Positions 36,792 to 50,121 of a stretch of DNA of 64,000 nucleotides are shown in pieces (within the stretch, counting starts at the first letter, position 1; every line of letters starts with the position of its first letter). A program made the position numbers and the translations under genes. The notes under the pieces were generated by a model. The model had not been told where the DNA came from, searched no databases, and saw only the letters and a list, made by a program, of their open reading frames with translations. Source of the DNA: Brachynemurus nebulosus (lineage: Eukaryota; Arthropoda; Insecta; Neuroptera; Myrmeleontidae); contig JAPWDM010000034.1 in NCBI GenBank assembly GCA_035578155.1, positions 374,501-438,500 on the forward strand, read 5' to 3'.

Positions 36792-37616
36792 GGGTGAATG
36801 CGGGAGAGACGCCGCACATTTTGAAAACACTTGATAATTCTTAAAGTATGCATTCAATTGATTTGAAATTTGGTACACATTAAATGTAAACATTGTTCTT
36901 TAAAATTATTTATAAATAATTTTAAATTTTAAGTCATAAAGGATTCATAATTAACATTTTTGTAGAGCCTGCAAAGCGGGAGAGATGCCGCATCAAAGAA
37001 GGAGAGGCGCCGCATATTTCATATTAAAAACTTTGCATTTTATACATATCTCCATACACGATGCATGCCATATGTAACCATTTTTGGCACTTTATACATC
37101 TTAACCAGTCAATTTTCTTTTGTTTCTGAGTACTCTTCAAAACAGTCAATACACAGGCAATCATCATTATTTTCGTTATCTTCACCAATATGAGAGCTCT
37201 TTCTGATCCATTAATGGATCTTTTATATTTACGTGGCATAATTTACAGTCAAAAAAAAATAATTTTACATGCGGCATCTCTTCTTTTTGTTGGGGTATAT
37301 GCTGCATGTTGCTACAGTACTTTTAAAATATACCTAAATTAATAACAAAACTCATTTTCATTAAAACAATGAAATATACATTCTTAAATTCTAATGAATT
37401 AAATGCTTGATAAAATATTATGTTAAAAAACTTACCTTTCAATAATAAAAAGTTGGATAATTACTAAACTGACGGACTAATCATAAATATTACCATATAC
37501 AGCTTAAATAAGTAACTTATTCTAAACATATAATCCATTAATAGCGCTATCTGTCAGTCAACGGACGAACTATGGCTACTGCGGCATCTCTCCCGACGCG
37601 GCGTCTCTCCCGCACT

Positions 37617-37621
<5 letters not shown>
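36792..37621. mobile_element. pogo-like TA-flanked element inserted into a (TA)n tract
   Basis: Ends GGGTGAATGCGGGAGAGACG and its degenerate complement have TA on both sides (36790-36791, 37622-37623) and lie between (TA)n blocks. The keyword GGGAGAGAYGCCGCA recurs at about 36803, 36978, 37001 and, inverted, at about 37266, 37580 and 37597. A minus-strand relic of a pogo-type zinc domain lies inside. At 830 bp it cannot be autonomous. Confidence 0.75.
37024..37239 (-). pseudogene. C-terminal zinc domain relic of a pogo-type transposase
   Basis: The 3' frame contains W-L-R-C-I-K-C-Q-K-W-L-H-M-A-C. A neighbouring frame just upstream reads C-L-C-I-D-C-F-E-E-Y-S, so together they show a C-x2-C...C-x2-C-x2-W-x-H-x2-C pattern with one frameshift near 37105. 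From memory of the family, many insect pogo/Tigger-like transposases end in such a PHD-like domain after the DDE core. The DDE core is missing. Confidence 0.6.

Positions 37622-37681
<60 letters not shown>
37622..37681. repeat. (TA)n microsatellite, right of the inserted element
   Basis: About 60 bp continuing the tract split by the element at 36792-37621. Confidence 0.95.
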
Positions 37682-37686
<5 letters not shown>

Positions 37687-40600
37687 TAGTGAATATTATT
37701 TTCGGTTTCTAGGGACCTCAAAACTAATTTCTGCCATAGTCCCGGGCTCAAGTCGCGTCATGACAGTGGCGGTAATAGCTGAATCCCATTCTGGAAATTC
37801 GCTAAAAAAGTTAAGGAAATGTCAAACGTATTGAAATTAAATAAAGGCAGCACAGTCTTTTAAGAAAATTTTATAAAGTTTTTTAAAGAAAACAAAATTT
37901 AACTCTTGAAATATTGTTACTCAAAAATATTGTAAATTTTAATTCAGACTTGACATAAACAAACCGTGACTACGCTACTGCTGCGGTTTCTAAATTATGA
38001 AAATCATCTACTCGAAATACTAAAACATTTCTTATCGACGTGTCTTAAAAATAATAGCACACGATTTGAATCAGAAAAAGTTGACTGTTGATATTTCCAT
38101 TTTAAATACAAATGTAAAAAGGTTTGACCGAACTTATTCAAAATAGAAAATATAAAATGCCACTTTGTATTTTAAATACGTATTTAAAATGAAATCATTT
38201 TAAATAGTTCCCAGCCCTGATAAATCCTTCCCAAAACATAATAAAACAAATATGGGGAATTTTTTTCTCGACAATGAGTATTACGCTCTGTAGCTGCAAC
38301 AGACAAGTGATCCTAGTTGGTACTTATGTGCAAAATTCCAACCTAATTTGAATACACTATACTCTTGCTCTCTCCTTGTAAGTATATAAGACATTTTCTT
38401 AACTGTAGAACTATCATTATTATCATATTAATCATTTTACCAGGGGTGACGAGAAAAATGCCGGATCCCTGGGCACAGAAAAAAATTTTCAAAAATACAG
38501 ATGACGAGCAAAAAAAAAGTTTTTCACTTCGTCCAGCTCCTAATAAAAGCGGCCCCTCTTGTATTCCAAGTATGAGTCCTGTTACATTTCTCTTAAATAT
38601 CATTTTTCAGGCATATGTTTTTAGTTTAAATTGTGAGTGAAATGCCACGTTATTTAGAGGACTAATTTACTTCGCAAACTAATGATACTGGAATTTAACC
38701 GCATATTTACATTTGTATCTACGTTACATATTCTAACCATGCAATTTTAAACTAATAAAATAACAACCAATTTCCCATTGCGTAAGGAAAACCAACTAAT
38801 CTATTCAAACAGGCATGCCAGCAATTTATTGGACCATAAAATTACATCTATATACGTTGTGTCAGCTGACCTACATTTTCGTTTCTCTATGAACACTATA
38901 AATGTAAATTATTATTAAAATATAAAAAAGCTTTAACTCCCAATTGAAATATATTCGGTTGGATATCTATGTATCTATCTTTCAATGGAAATATATGTAG
39001 TAGGTACTTGTAATCTTATGGTAATTCCTGTAATTCATCAAGCCACCAATCTAATAATAAAATTCGAAAGTTTACGAAATGACATCTCCTCTTGTGAATT
39101 AAAATCTCCATCTCCTCTGACATTAAAATCTCCACTGACGAACACATCGCATTAAAGTTTTTGGTTTTGTAATTAACTAATGTTTCTAATGTTTCAATAT
39201 GTATATGAAGCAAATTTATACCACTGTGTGGAATAATCAAATGTATGTAGATTACGTAGCCATTAAATTAAAAATTAAAAAATTTTGATAGCCTGTTTAT
39301 TCAGCTTCAATTTTCTTTTTTAAATTTTTCTCTACGTTGAATTCTCCAACTTTGAATGCAAAAAAATCCTTTTTGTTTTAACCATCGATATCTCAGTAAC
39401 CAGTGATCGGACAGAAAACTAAAGGGTAGTTTTGGAATATAGAATAAATTTCCTACAAAACTGTACCGCGTACTTTAGGGAAAAAAATTTTCATCCTTAA
39501 TTTTAACCTGAAAATTGTGAAAAAAGGGACTTTTTGCTTGTTGCGAAAAATTGTTCACATCCTTGCGAATATTGATGGGAAGGAACAAAATTGAATGAAA
39601 AATTCAGTTTTCAAACCTTCGTACGAAAACAGTCGGTAGATCTCACTTATGTAATTAATATTTGCCAACAAATTTGAACCAAGTGTTTTTTTTTAACAGA
39701 AAAAATTTGATACTGAAGAAAGGGGCGCTTAAATTTTTTTTTTAATCCGGCTCTGACCATTTTATGTTTGTAAGATAATTTTCTGTTTTTAAAAAAGCAT
39801 CTGGGAATTATGGATTTTATGGATATGAAATTTCGGATATGGATACGGATACGGATATTAACACTATGAGGCCCGAGCACTTTCATAGCAAACTTCCCCG
39901 GAAGCCGGCAATATTTAAAAAAAAAAAAAACTTTATACATATAAACAAATACATAAAATGATTCAAACATTGACTAGATTCAACGCAGTTCAACATGTAT
40001 GTGTAAAACTGTAAACATACGTACGTGATACGTACATACTACATATACACTGGCATTCAAATCAATTTTATTTAAAAATATAAATTATATTTTTTATGTA
40101 TTTTTTGTTCATCTTAAATTTTTTTAAACATAGAAACCAAAAGAATAATGTGTGTTGGTATGTATTTGTGTGAGTAGGAACACATCCGTATGACGAATGA
40201 ACATCGCACACATAATGCGTAACCAACTAATCAATTAATCATTGATCGCGGTTGGCCTCTGGGGATGTTTTATTTGGTTTCGGATGCCGAAGCCATGGGA
40301 CTGAAAGTGTTAAAAACATTTTTTTCGGTTACGGATATGTAAAAATATCGGATAATGTTTGGAATGCGGTTACGGTTACGGATAATTTGTTTCTGTGAAC
40401 ATATTTTTTAGAAAGAAAGAGGTAAGCTTTAATCCAAAAAGTGAACATCAAAAACGAATCAACGAACAAAAAATACATAAAAATTTTTAATATACAAGAT
40501 AAAGTAGGTGGTCACTTACATTACTGAAAAAAGGAATATATTTTTTCAGTTTTTATACAGTGAGAATATTCTGCCCTGTTTTGATAACTGCTCATTTAAA

Positions 40601-41480
40601 TAAATTTAAACAAATAATGTTTCAATAAATTATTTTAATAAGAAATGGCATAGAATATTCTATATTCTTGAAAAAAAAAGTATACCTTTTCCAACAATTT
40701 TTGGGATGACTTTTCGAGAGGGTGTTATTAGTGACCATAAAGTTTCAAGATGTTAAATTATTTTATTGCTTACAACAAATACCACCCTATGTTCACTCCA
40801 ATTGTATTTAAATTTCTTACCTGTTTTACAAGCGACGGTTTCTTTTTGCATTCATATAGATAAGTAGGTAACATGCTGCGAACAATACTGCTGATTATTG
40901 TCATACTTGAAAAGTCATCTCATTTAAATATTGAAAAACTATACCTTTTAGTAGATCACTTACATTACACTCCTTTGGTCACTTACATTACAGTCACTTT
41001 AAAAGAAGTTTTATTAAAAATTAAGTTTAGTAATTTATTAGTTTGATTTTTTGGAAAATATGATAGATAGATAGCAAAGATAAAAGTTTATTTTCAGTAA
41101 TTAAAAAACTTCTGTTAGTTTTGGTAGCCTCCTTTACTCGAATTCGTAGCTTAACAAAAAATCAAAATAATACCCGAAACGAAAATAGTAATTATTTCGG
41201 CAGAAAGAAAATGGTAAAATTTAGTTGTATTTTAATATTCGCTTGAAAAAAATCACAAGTTAGTTTTTTTTTTTTTTGTTAGGTAACAAATTTTTAAGCT
41301 AAATTTACAGAATAAAAACAATTACGAGTAAAAAATAGTGATTGAGTCTTCTTAGTATCAAGTAGGCATGATCTTGATTAATTATTTTCATTTTTTAATT
41401 TTTACGAAAATTCCATCATTTCATGGAATTACCCGATGTATTTAAGTAGGTACATTACAGTACCTACTGAACTCTGAGTG
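37682..41480. other. Unassigned region with one dispersed repeat copy
   Basis: No gene was recognised. 39610-39810 is repeated inverted at about 44905-45115. 38430-38545 has CCAGGGGTGACGAG and a nearby CCCTGGGCAC, perhaps a hAT-like terminal fragment. Overlapping opposite frames at 38343-38640 have no recognisable domain. Confidence 0.5.
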
Positions 41481-41499
41481 TGGGTTTTTTTTGTGTTCT

Positions 41500-41620
41500 C
41501 TAAGTGGTTTGAATGGGATGCACACGCAGGCCAGGTCTGGCCCACCGGAATACCGGGACGGATCCCGGTGCGCCCTCCTCTTGGCAGAGGATCGGCGCCC
41601 TCGACCCAAAACGCTACGTA
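41500..41620. other. GC-rich segment with hairpin, possible hAT terminal region
   Basis: This GC-rich island stands out from its surroundings. It contains CCGGGACGGATCCCGG, a perfect 6-bp hairpin at 41553-41568, and nested GGCCCACCGG/CCGGTG pairing. It lies about 250 bp from a hAT transposase relic, so it may be its element's end region. Not proven. Confidence 0.4.
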
Positions 41621-41789
41621 AATTTTATAATATTGCCATAAAAAATTACTACAATAAAAATATTTGTTTGTGTTGCCTTTTCTAGTATTTTTACTCAGAA
41701 TCACTATTCAATTTTTTGTGATTGTTACTGCAACGGTCCAATAGCTAGTGCTATCGAGTCAAGGTAGTCTTGTCACATTCTTGGAAAAA

Positions 41790-42275
41790 ACACCCTGGCA
41801 CAGATAATTAATATTCTTGTATCAGAGATGAAAAGACAGATTTCTGAAGAGATAAAAATGCTTGTAAATATTCAGTTATGATGGACACTACAATTGACAT
41901 TTCATCTAATGACCAGTGCTCATTTGTCTTGAGATACGTAAGAGACTCTGATATTGAAGAAAGACTTGTGGCTTTGAAATGCGTTCAGTCTACAACTGGC
42001 CAGGGTTTGTTCACAACATTGAAGCACGTGTTAGAAGACCTCAACGTACTTTTAAAGAATTATATAGCAAATGCATTTGATGGGGTCTCAAAGATAAGTA
42101 GGCAGTACAATGGCCTAACAGCAAAGCTATCAGAGGAAATATCTAACCACCTTCACACTTGGTGTTATGCGCACGTTCTTAACTTAGTGCTATGTGACAC
42201 TGCTCAGTGCCACGTTGCCACCATATCTTTCTTTAATCTGTTGCAAAAAGTTTGTCGATGCTTTAGCCGCGACAG
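41790..42275 (+). pseudogene. hAT transposase fragment (ZMYM-type/DUF4371-like)
   Basis: A plus-strand frame from 41878 reads M-D-T-T-I-D-I-S-S-N-D-Q and later H-L-H-T-W-C-Y-A-H-V-L-N-L-V. These match the conserved D-x-T-x-D-x-S and C-x-x-H-x-L-N-L-V blocks of the RNase H-like fold in hAT transposases related to zinc-finger MYM proteins. A preceding segment in another frame (about 41800-41875) carries on the similarity upstream after one frameshift. The 3' end is cut near 42275 by the RNase H fragment on the other strand. Confidence 0.75.
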
Positions 42276-43135
42276 TGCATCACAGTTGCACAAGATATGG
42301 TAGGAGGACTCCTCCTCCCCGCCACATTTCCTGCAGGTTGCGTCTGTGCATAAGCCCAGTACCTGCAGATGTCTCCTGAGCGTATTGTGGCCCGTTAGGA
42401 GACCAACAACCTTTCGGAGCTGTCCCCTCTCGAGCGACAGAAGCACTTTAGTGAGCGATTCGCACGGCCCAGTTATAAAGTCATGAGCCTGCCTAGCTCC
42501 TCTATAAGTTTCCCAAAGAGAACCGTGTCGATCCTGCACCCATTTGTGGACACAGCATCTTATTCTCTGGGTAGAAATCCCCAGCACAGGTTCAGGCTCC
42601 ACGTACGAGGTGTTGGAGCCTGCTCTGGCCAGTTTATCAGCTGCTTCATTCCCTTCAATACCCCGATGTCCTGGAACCCAGTAGAGAGTCACTTGGCACC
42701 GAGATGTGAGATTATCCAACATCCTCTGGCACTCCCACACCAGCTTAGATATTGTTTTGGCATTTCTCAATGCCTTTAGGGCTGCCTGGCTCTCCGAACA
42801 AATGTTAATATGCCCTTGTATTCCAGACAGCCCCCATATATGTTCTGCGCAGGCCAAGATAGCGAAGACCTCAGCCTGGAAAACTGTTACGTAAGAACCT
42901 AGAGGTAGTGAAAGCCTGGTTCTGGGCCCATACACTCCGGCCCCTGTACCTGAGTCCATCTTAGACCCATCCGTATACCAGACGAGCCCTTTGATAGCTC
43001 TCGAGATCTCCGAATCAGGCATCCACTCTTCTCTAGAAGGTATAATCACATTGTACTTCGGTTCTAAATTGTACAAGGGCCTCATAAGATCCGGTGGCAT
43101 TTTTGCCAATGTTTTATAGTCAAGAGTATGCTGAC
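42276..43135 (-). pseudogene. RNase H fragment of a non-LTR retrotransposon
   Basis: The minus-strand open frame 43181-42204 is 325 codons, but its outer parts are antisense to other elements, so the true fragment is narrower. It begins near D-Y-K-T-L-A-K-M-P-P-D-L, the linker after reverse transcriptase, followed by an RNase HI domain: Asp71 in W-Y-T-D-G-S-K, Glu104, Glu130 in C-S-E-S-Q-A-A-L where Asp is usual, and Asp182 in G-N-E-A-A-D-K-L-A. A Cys/His cluster (C-R-K-C-G-G-E-E-E-S-S-Y-H-I-L-C) follows, as in I/R1- and Jockey-group elements. Reverse transcriptase is absent. Confidence 0.85.
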
Positions 43136-43138
43136 ATG

Positions 43139-43290
43139 ATATTAATTTATGGGGAAAGCAATTATAATTTAAATGCTGCACGTCAACTGTATATGCAACG
43201 TTTCCCTAACAGACGAGCACCAGCCCGAGAAATCATTGTTGCAGCACTATAGCATCTGAGAGATCACGGTACTGTTTTCCTTACATTCGA
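43139..43290 (+). pseudogene. HTH-domain fragment, DUF4817-like
   Basis: The frame at 43139 reads I-L-I-Y-G-E-S-N-Y-N-L-N-A-A-R-Q-L-Y, then R-F-P-N-R-R-A-P, with a stop shortly after. This matches the N-terminal helix-turn-helix I know as DUF4817 in insect transposon-type proteins (a pattern like Y-G-x-x-x-x-N-x-x-x-A-A-R-x-Y...F-P-N-R-R-x-P). Only the domain fragment remains. Confidence 0.6.
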
Positions 43291-45115
43291 GGGTAGGGGA
43301 GATAGAACATGTAGAGTAGTTATTGATACTATTGTATGATCAAATTGTTATTGATACTATTATGGTAATGATTTCTTGTAACTGGTCATGTCTCAGATTT
43401 TATTATTTTCCACACCACCCAGCAGGTATAACAAAAGACGCATTTTTTAACGTAGTTTCCCCTTTAGGTCTAGTCCACTCACTTGAATATTACTCACTTT
43501 TCGAAAGTGAGATAACAGTTGCGATTGTACTATTATGGACGCTGACCAAAAAGACCTTCAGGAATTACGGTGAGGGGAAGTCTCAATTTGTATTTATTTA
43601 CATAGTTACATAAACATGTTTTTAAATGTGTGAGGGAAAGCTTTTTTTAATAATATGATATGCAAAGATAAACACAAATGTAGATAGAAAGTTTCTTTTT
43701 GGCTTGCGCGGATATTACATATCTTCTATTATTTCCACTATCTATGTACAAAATTATAACATTATTAATCTAAACTACTTAAATAATAAAAATGTAAATT
43801 ATTTAAAACTACTTACGCGAATCATGGCTCTCATAAAATTAGATAAAAAATTAAGCTTTTATAATAATAAATGCTGGAAATAGTTTCCAAGGACCCGAAG
43901 TCACGCCTTGAATATTCTAGAACACAAATTTATATAAAACAAAATAAAAAATTTAGCACTATTCAACACAAAATTCACTATTTGCAAACTTATAAATTTA
44001 GTTTTACAAATTATCAACTAATATTTACACTCAAAAACTACACTATTTAAAAACAACTTATTTATTTCAGCTAAAATTAATATATTTAATTTACAAAAAA
44101 TTTATAATACAATGTAACAGTCAAAGTATAAGAAAGTAACATCTTTTACACTTTGTACGTAATACATATCATCACTGCCAGAGAACGAGTGAATATGTGA
44201 ACTTGCTCAGAACTGCACACTGCCGATTACACGATAGAGATAGTAGTGCAGGTTCGATGTTCTGTGCGCTATACAAAAATAATTTCAAGGACATTTAGGT
44301 TAGATAGTAAGTTAGTGGACATACATAGCATATTGTTAGTCAGGTAGTGAATAATGCACTTTACAATGCGTTTCAAAATATATTATTTTGATAAATAATT
44401 ATTTCAAGTAAATTATTTAAATACGTTAAAATTTTTGTTATATTTTAATCAGATTGACGTTAGATAAATAAAACAAAAATGTAGTTATCATCGTCATTGG
44501 TCGATTTTAATATGAAATAATTGCAGAGATTCTGAACAAAGGCTATTTTTTTATACAGTTCAAGTTAGTCATGATTTTAATGTATATTGTATTCATACCA
44601 ATACCAAATGTATCTTATTTGTTGTAAATTTCGTATTTCTCGTAGATAAAGCGCGGGATGTAACAACATAAGGCCCGACTTTCTATGTAATACGGAATTT
44701 ACAACGCTTCCTACAAAATATACTATTTTAAAGTACATATTACTGGAAATATGAATTATTAGTTAACAGTTATTTTTTCGCGTGAAATTAAATTTATTCC
44801 TAACTAATATTGTACGTATAAAAAATATTTCAATTTTTAGTTGAATTTTTTGAGACACTGTACGCAATATTTACAATTTATACAAAATGGACACAATTAT
44901 TGCTGTTTTCAAAAAAGGTCGTCCCCAGATGTTTTTTAAAAACAGAAAATTATTTTACAAAGATGAGATGGTCAGAGCTAGATTGAAATTGTTTTAAGGG
45001 CTCCTTTTTTTATAATGAAAATTTTTTCTGTTAAAAAACACTTTTGGTTCCAATTTTTTGGCAAATATTAATTACATAAGTGAGATTTACCCACTGTTTT
45101 CGTACGAAGACTTAT
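43291..45115. other. Unassigned region with dispersed repeat copy at its end
   Basis: No gene was recognised. 44905-45115 is the inverted copy of 39610-39810. A GAA-TTC-GAA array lies at 43910-43922. Otherwise AT-rich. Confidence 0.5.
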
Positions 45116-45126
45116 GTTCCGTACAT

Positions 45127-47204
<2,078 letters not shown>

Positions 47205-47210
47205 ATGTAT

Positions 47211-47376
47211 ATCGCGCGTACTCTTTCTACACCTCGTATCTGAAAAGTCCCAATTTTTGGAGACACAAAAAAAAAACGTATTTAAGCCTGTGTTTTCATC
47301 ATTATGAAGTTAAGATTTATGCTAATTACACCCTTTGATGTTAGCTACCTACATGTATAAATATATATAGATTAGT

Positions 47377-47475
<99 letters not shown>

Positions 47476-47550
47476 CAATATTTAATGTTTTCTGTGTGTC
47501 CTAAAACATGCAGTTTTTGATATACGAGGTATAGAAAAAGTACGCGCGAT
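47211..47550. mobile_element. Intact 340-bp MITE with ATCGCGCGTAC ends and a (TA)n core
   Basis: Inverted ends ATCGCGCGTAC and GTACGCGCGAT continue into imperfect arms that include TTTCTACACCTCGTAT. ATGTAT on both sides (47205-47210, 47551-47556) is a possible 6-bp duplication. A (TA)n tract at 47381-47472 forms the loop. Related copies are at 23640-24795 and 55296-58590. Confidence 0.7.
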
Positions 47551-47682
47551 ATGTATATCTATATCGGATAGAGCACCGAGAAAACAAGAAAAAAGAAAAT
47601 TTTGTACATGATTCCGAGTCACGTTCAGCTGCGTTACAGCTCATGTCATTTAACAAATCGTTGCTCGCATAGTGATATCACG

Positions 47683-47690
<8 letters not shown>

Positions 47691-47760
<70 letters not shown>
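47691..47760. repeat. (TA)n microsatellite
   Basis: About 70 bp; no associated element recognised. Confidence 0.95.
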
Positions 47761-47763
<3 letters not shown>

Positions 47764-48238
47764 TATTTACTAAATAACATGTACAGATGATTCTTTATTT
47801 TTTTTAAAAATTAAGGGATTTTCAAGGCTTTACATCACTTTAAAACGTCAAAAAAGATTTGCTAATCGTGCAATCAATATAAAACTTTTTACAGTGTATT
47901 ATACGTGATCTGGAATACACAAAAAAATTGCCCCGATTTAAAAGACAAAATACAGCGTGGGCGTAGGTTTCATACAGACACCTTTTTCCAGAAAGATTCA
48001 CAAATGGGCAGCATAACAATTTTCAAACAGCAATGAAAAAGTTTAAAAAAATGTTCTTATCATTTAGATTACTTTTCCTAAAGCGGTACGCAAGATTATT
48101 AAAAAAATACTGATTTATCGCTAAATGACACCACTTTGAGCAAAATCTTTTAAAATCGACCAAAAAACTAACTAATTTGCTTATAAAAATATCTTTGTAA
48201 ATCAATTTTAAAAATATTGTGTAACGCCCTAAATAATT
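47761..48238. other. Unassigned spacer
   Basis: AT-rich with no gene; it ends at the microsatellite tail of the non-LTR element. Confidence 0.5.
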
Positions 48239-49270
48239 TATAATAATAATAATAATAATAATGTCTTTATTCAGTATACAACGTACATTGTATGAACAGG
48301 GTCACAATTTGATCGAAAAGACTTATTCTAGGAAGCCATCTACAGAGTAGAAGCTTGCCTGTAACAGATCAGCTTTAAGTTTTTTTTTGAAGTTCTCTAA
48401 AGTTTCATTCTTTAGATTTTCTGGAATTTTATTATATATTTTGATCATGATATTATGCACGCTCCTCAGAGAAACCGTCATTGTTGAGTTAATTAGATTT
48501 AATTTATTTTTGTGTCTCGTGTCGTAACTGTGGTTTGGTATATTATTCGTAAATAGATAATAATGCTGTTTAATAAATACAGCACACTGAAGTATGAACA
48601 TACAAGGCAGAGTTAATATTTTGTATTTTTTAAAGTAATTTGCACAGTGCTCTCTAGGAGGCGCATTAAATATTAATCTTATACATTTTTTTTGAAGAAC
48701 AAAAATTTTTTTACTGTGTGATGAGTTTCCCCAGAAGATGAGACCAAACTGCATTATAGAGTGAAAATATGCATAATATGTTGTTAACAAAACGTCAGTT
48801 GATACAATCGATTTTAAATATCTAATAATATACATAGCTTTACTTAGTTTTTTATGGACTATTTCAACATGTGAATTCCAGTTCAACGACTTATCAATAT
48901 GGATTCCCAAAAAGCTAACAGTATCCTTAAAATCTATTTTAGAGGGTGAACTTAAAGGAAAAGTGAGGTAATTTCCAAATTTGATTATTTCGGTCTTTTG
49001 TGTATTTAGTTTGAGACCATTATTGTGGCACCATTTGTTTATATTGGTGATACATCTAGTAATATTAAATATAAGATTGTCTGGATCGATTCCCGTACAT
49101 ATGACAGCAGTATCGTCAGCATATAAAAAAGTTTGTTCTCTTATAGAAAGAGGTAAGTCATTTATAAATAAAATAAACAAAGTTGGTGCCAAGACGCTGC
49201 CCTGAGGAACTCCTCTTACCAAAGATTGATGTCGTAACTTATACACCACGTCATACGACGTCAACAATTT
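48239..49270 (-). mobile_element. 5'-truncated non-LTR retrotransposon (Jockey/CR1-like)
   Basis: The minus-strand coding fragment 49267-48323 is followed by a short 3' UTR, an AATAAAGAC signal (complement of 48263-48271) and a (TTA)n tail at 48239-48262. A microsatellite tail is usual in CR1/L2-type and some Jockey-group elements. Truncation of the 5' part is the normal outcome of target-primed reverse transcription. Target duplication was not found. Confidence 0.85.
48323..49267 (-). CDS. Reverse transcriptase C-terminal part of a non-LTR element
   Basis: The frame is 314 codons without interruption. R-G-V-P-Q-G-S-V-L-A-P at residues 18-28 is the conserved block before the catalytic box, and F-L-Y-A-D-D at 47-52 is the polymerase active site. 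The remainder covers the thumb and a C-terminal region typical of Jockey/CR1-superfamily enzymes, with a Y-D-T-R motif. The endonuclease, fingers and the first catalytic Asp are missing, so it cannot act alone. The intact frame indicates a recent insertion. The start codon is simply the first Met after the truncation. Confidence 0.85.
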   Translation of the reverse strand: MLTSYDVVYKLRHQSLVRGVPQGSVLAPTLFILFINDLPLSIREQTFLYADDTAVICTGIDPDNLIFNITRCITNINKWCHNNGLKLNTQKTEIIKFGNYLTFPLSSPSKIDFKDTVSFLGIHIDKSLNWNSHVEIVHKKLSKAMYIIRYLKSIVSTDVLLTTYYAYFHSIMQFGLIFWGNSSHSKKIFVLQKKCIRLIFNAPPREHCANYFKKYKILTLPCMFILQCAVFIKQHYYLFTNNIPNHSYDTRHKNKLNLINSTMTVSLRSVHNIMIKIYNKIPENLKNETLENFKKKLKADLLQASFYSVDGFLE

Positions 49271-50121
49271 CCTATAAAGTGCATTTTAGCTGTGAAAATA
49301 GTGTACCAGCTGAGTGTTCTGTCATTATAAGTTATGACCGTCAAAAGGTACTAATATACTAGTATAAACACTATTAGATACTTCTATCTTCAAATATTCG
49401 TAGTTCGTTGGTAGGGGAGAAGTGGTATGAAAGAGACACGTATTGAAAGAGACAATTCAAATTACGCGCTAAATACAAATTCCGCCAAATTAAACGTATT
49501 GGTGTTGTGTGGTAGCACCAATACAGATATGTTTATTCCTGAGTTCAAGCTACTGTCATTTAAAACATGGTAATGCTGTGCTTGTAAATTTTATGTTCCA
49601 AAGTAAATTCTTTTAAAATTTTTCGGAACATTTTCTGATATAGAGTTAGTATTTTTTGAAATGTTTGTAATTATATACAATTAGTTATTCTTTCAACTAG
49701 AGGAAAACAACAGATCAGATACCTTTTAAATAAAATTGTAGATTTAACGGTAAAATTGTTAAATTGGGTGTGATATTTATGAAAGGGATAGAGCAAACAA
49801 GTTATGAAAGGGACTATCTTTAAGACTAGTAATTTCGATTTAGTTTTATTTGAATATCCACATGTCACAATTTTTTCTCTATTATCATGTTTTCTTAGTG
49901 TTAATAAATAATTTTTTTTTAAATTTTCTTCTGTTTTAATAATTTCGAACAAACGAATCAAATGAAAAACAATGATTTCAATTATGGATTACTAAAACCA
50001 AGCAATTAATAGTTATCGATTACTGAAATCATTTGGTTATTCCCATTATGGAATCAAATTTATTAATATATAAGTTCAGTAAGATGACCTTCGCAATAGT
50101 ATGAACGGTATGTCTTATATA

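Noticed and set aside
38343..38640. Overlapping opposite frames of 86 and 91 codons
   Set aside because: No domain, no codon pattern; mutual antisense. Perhaps part of a degraded hAT end.
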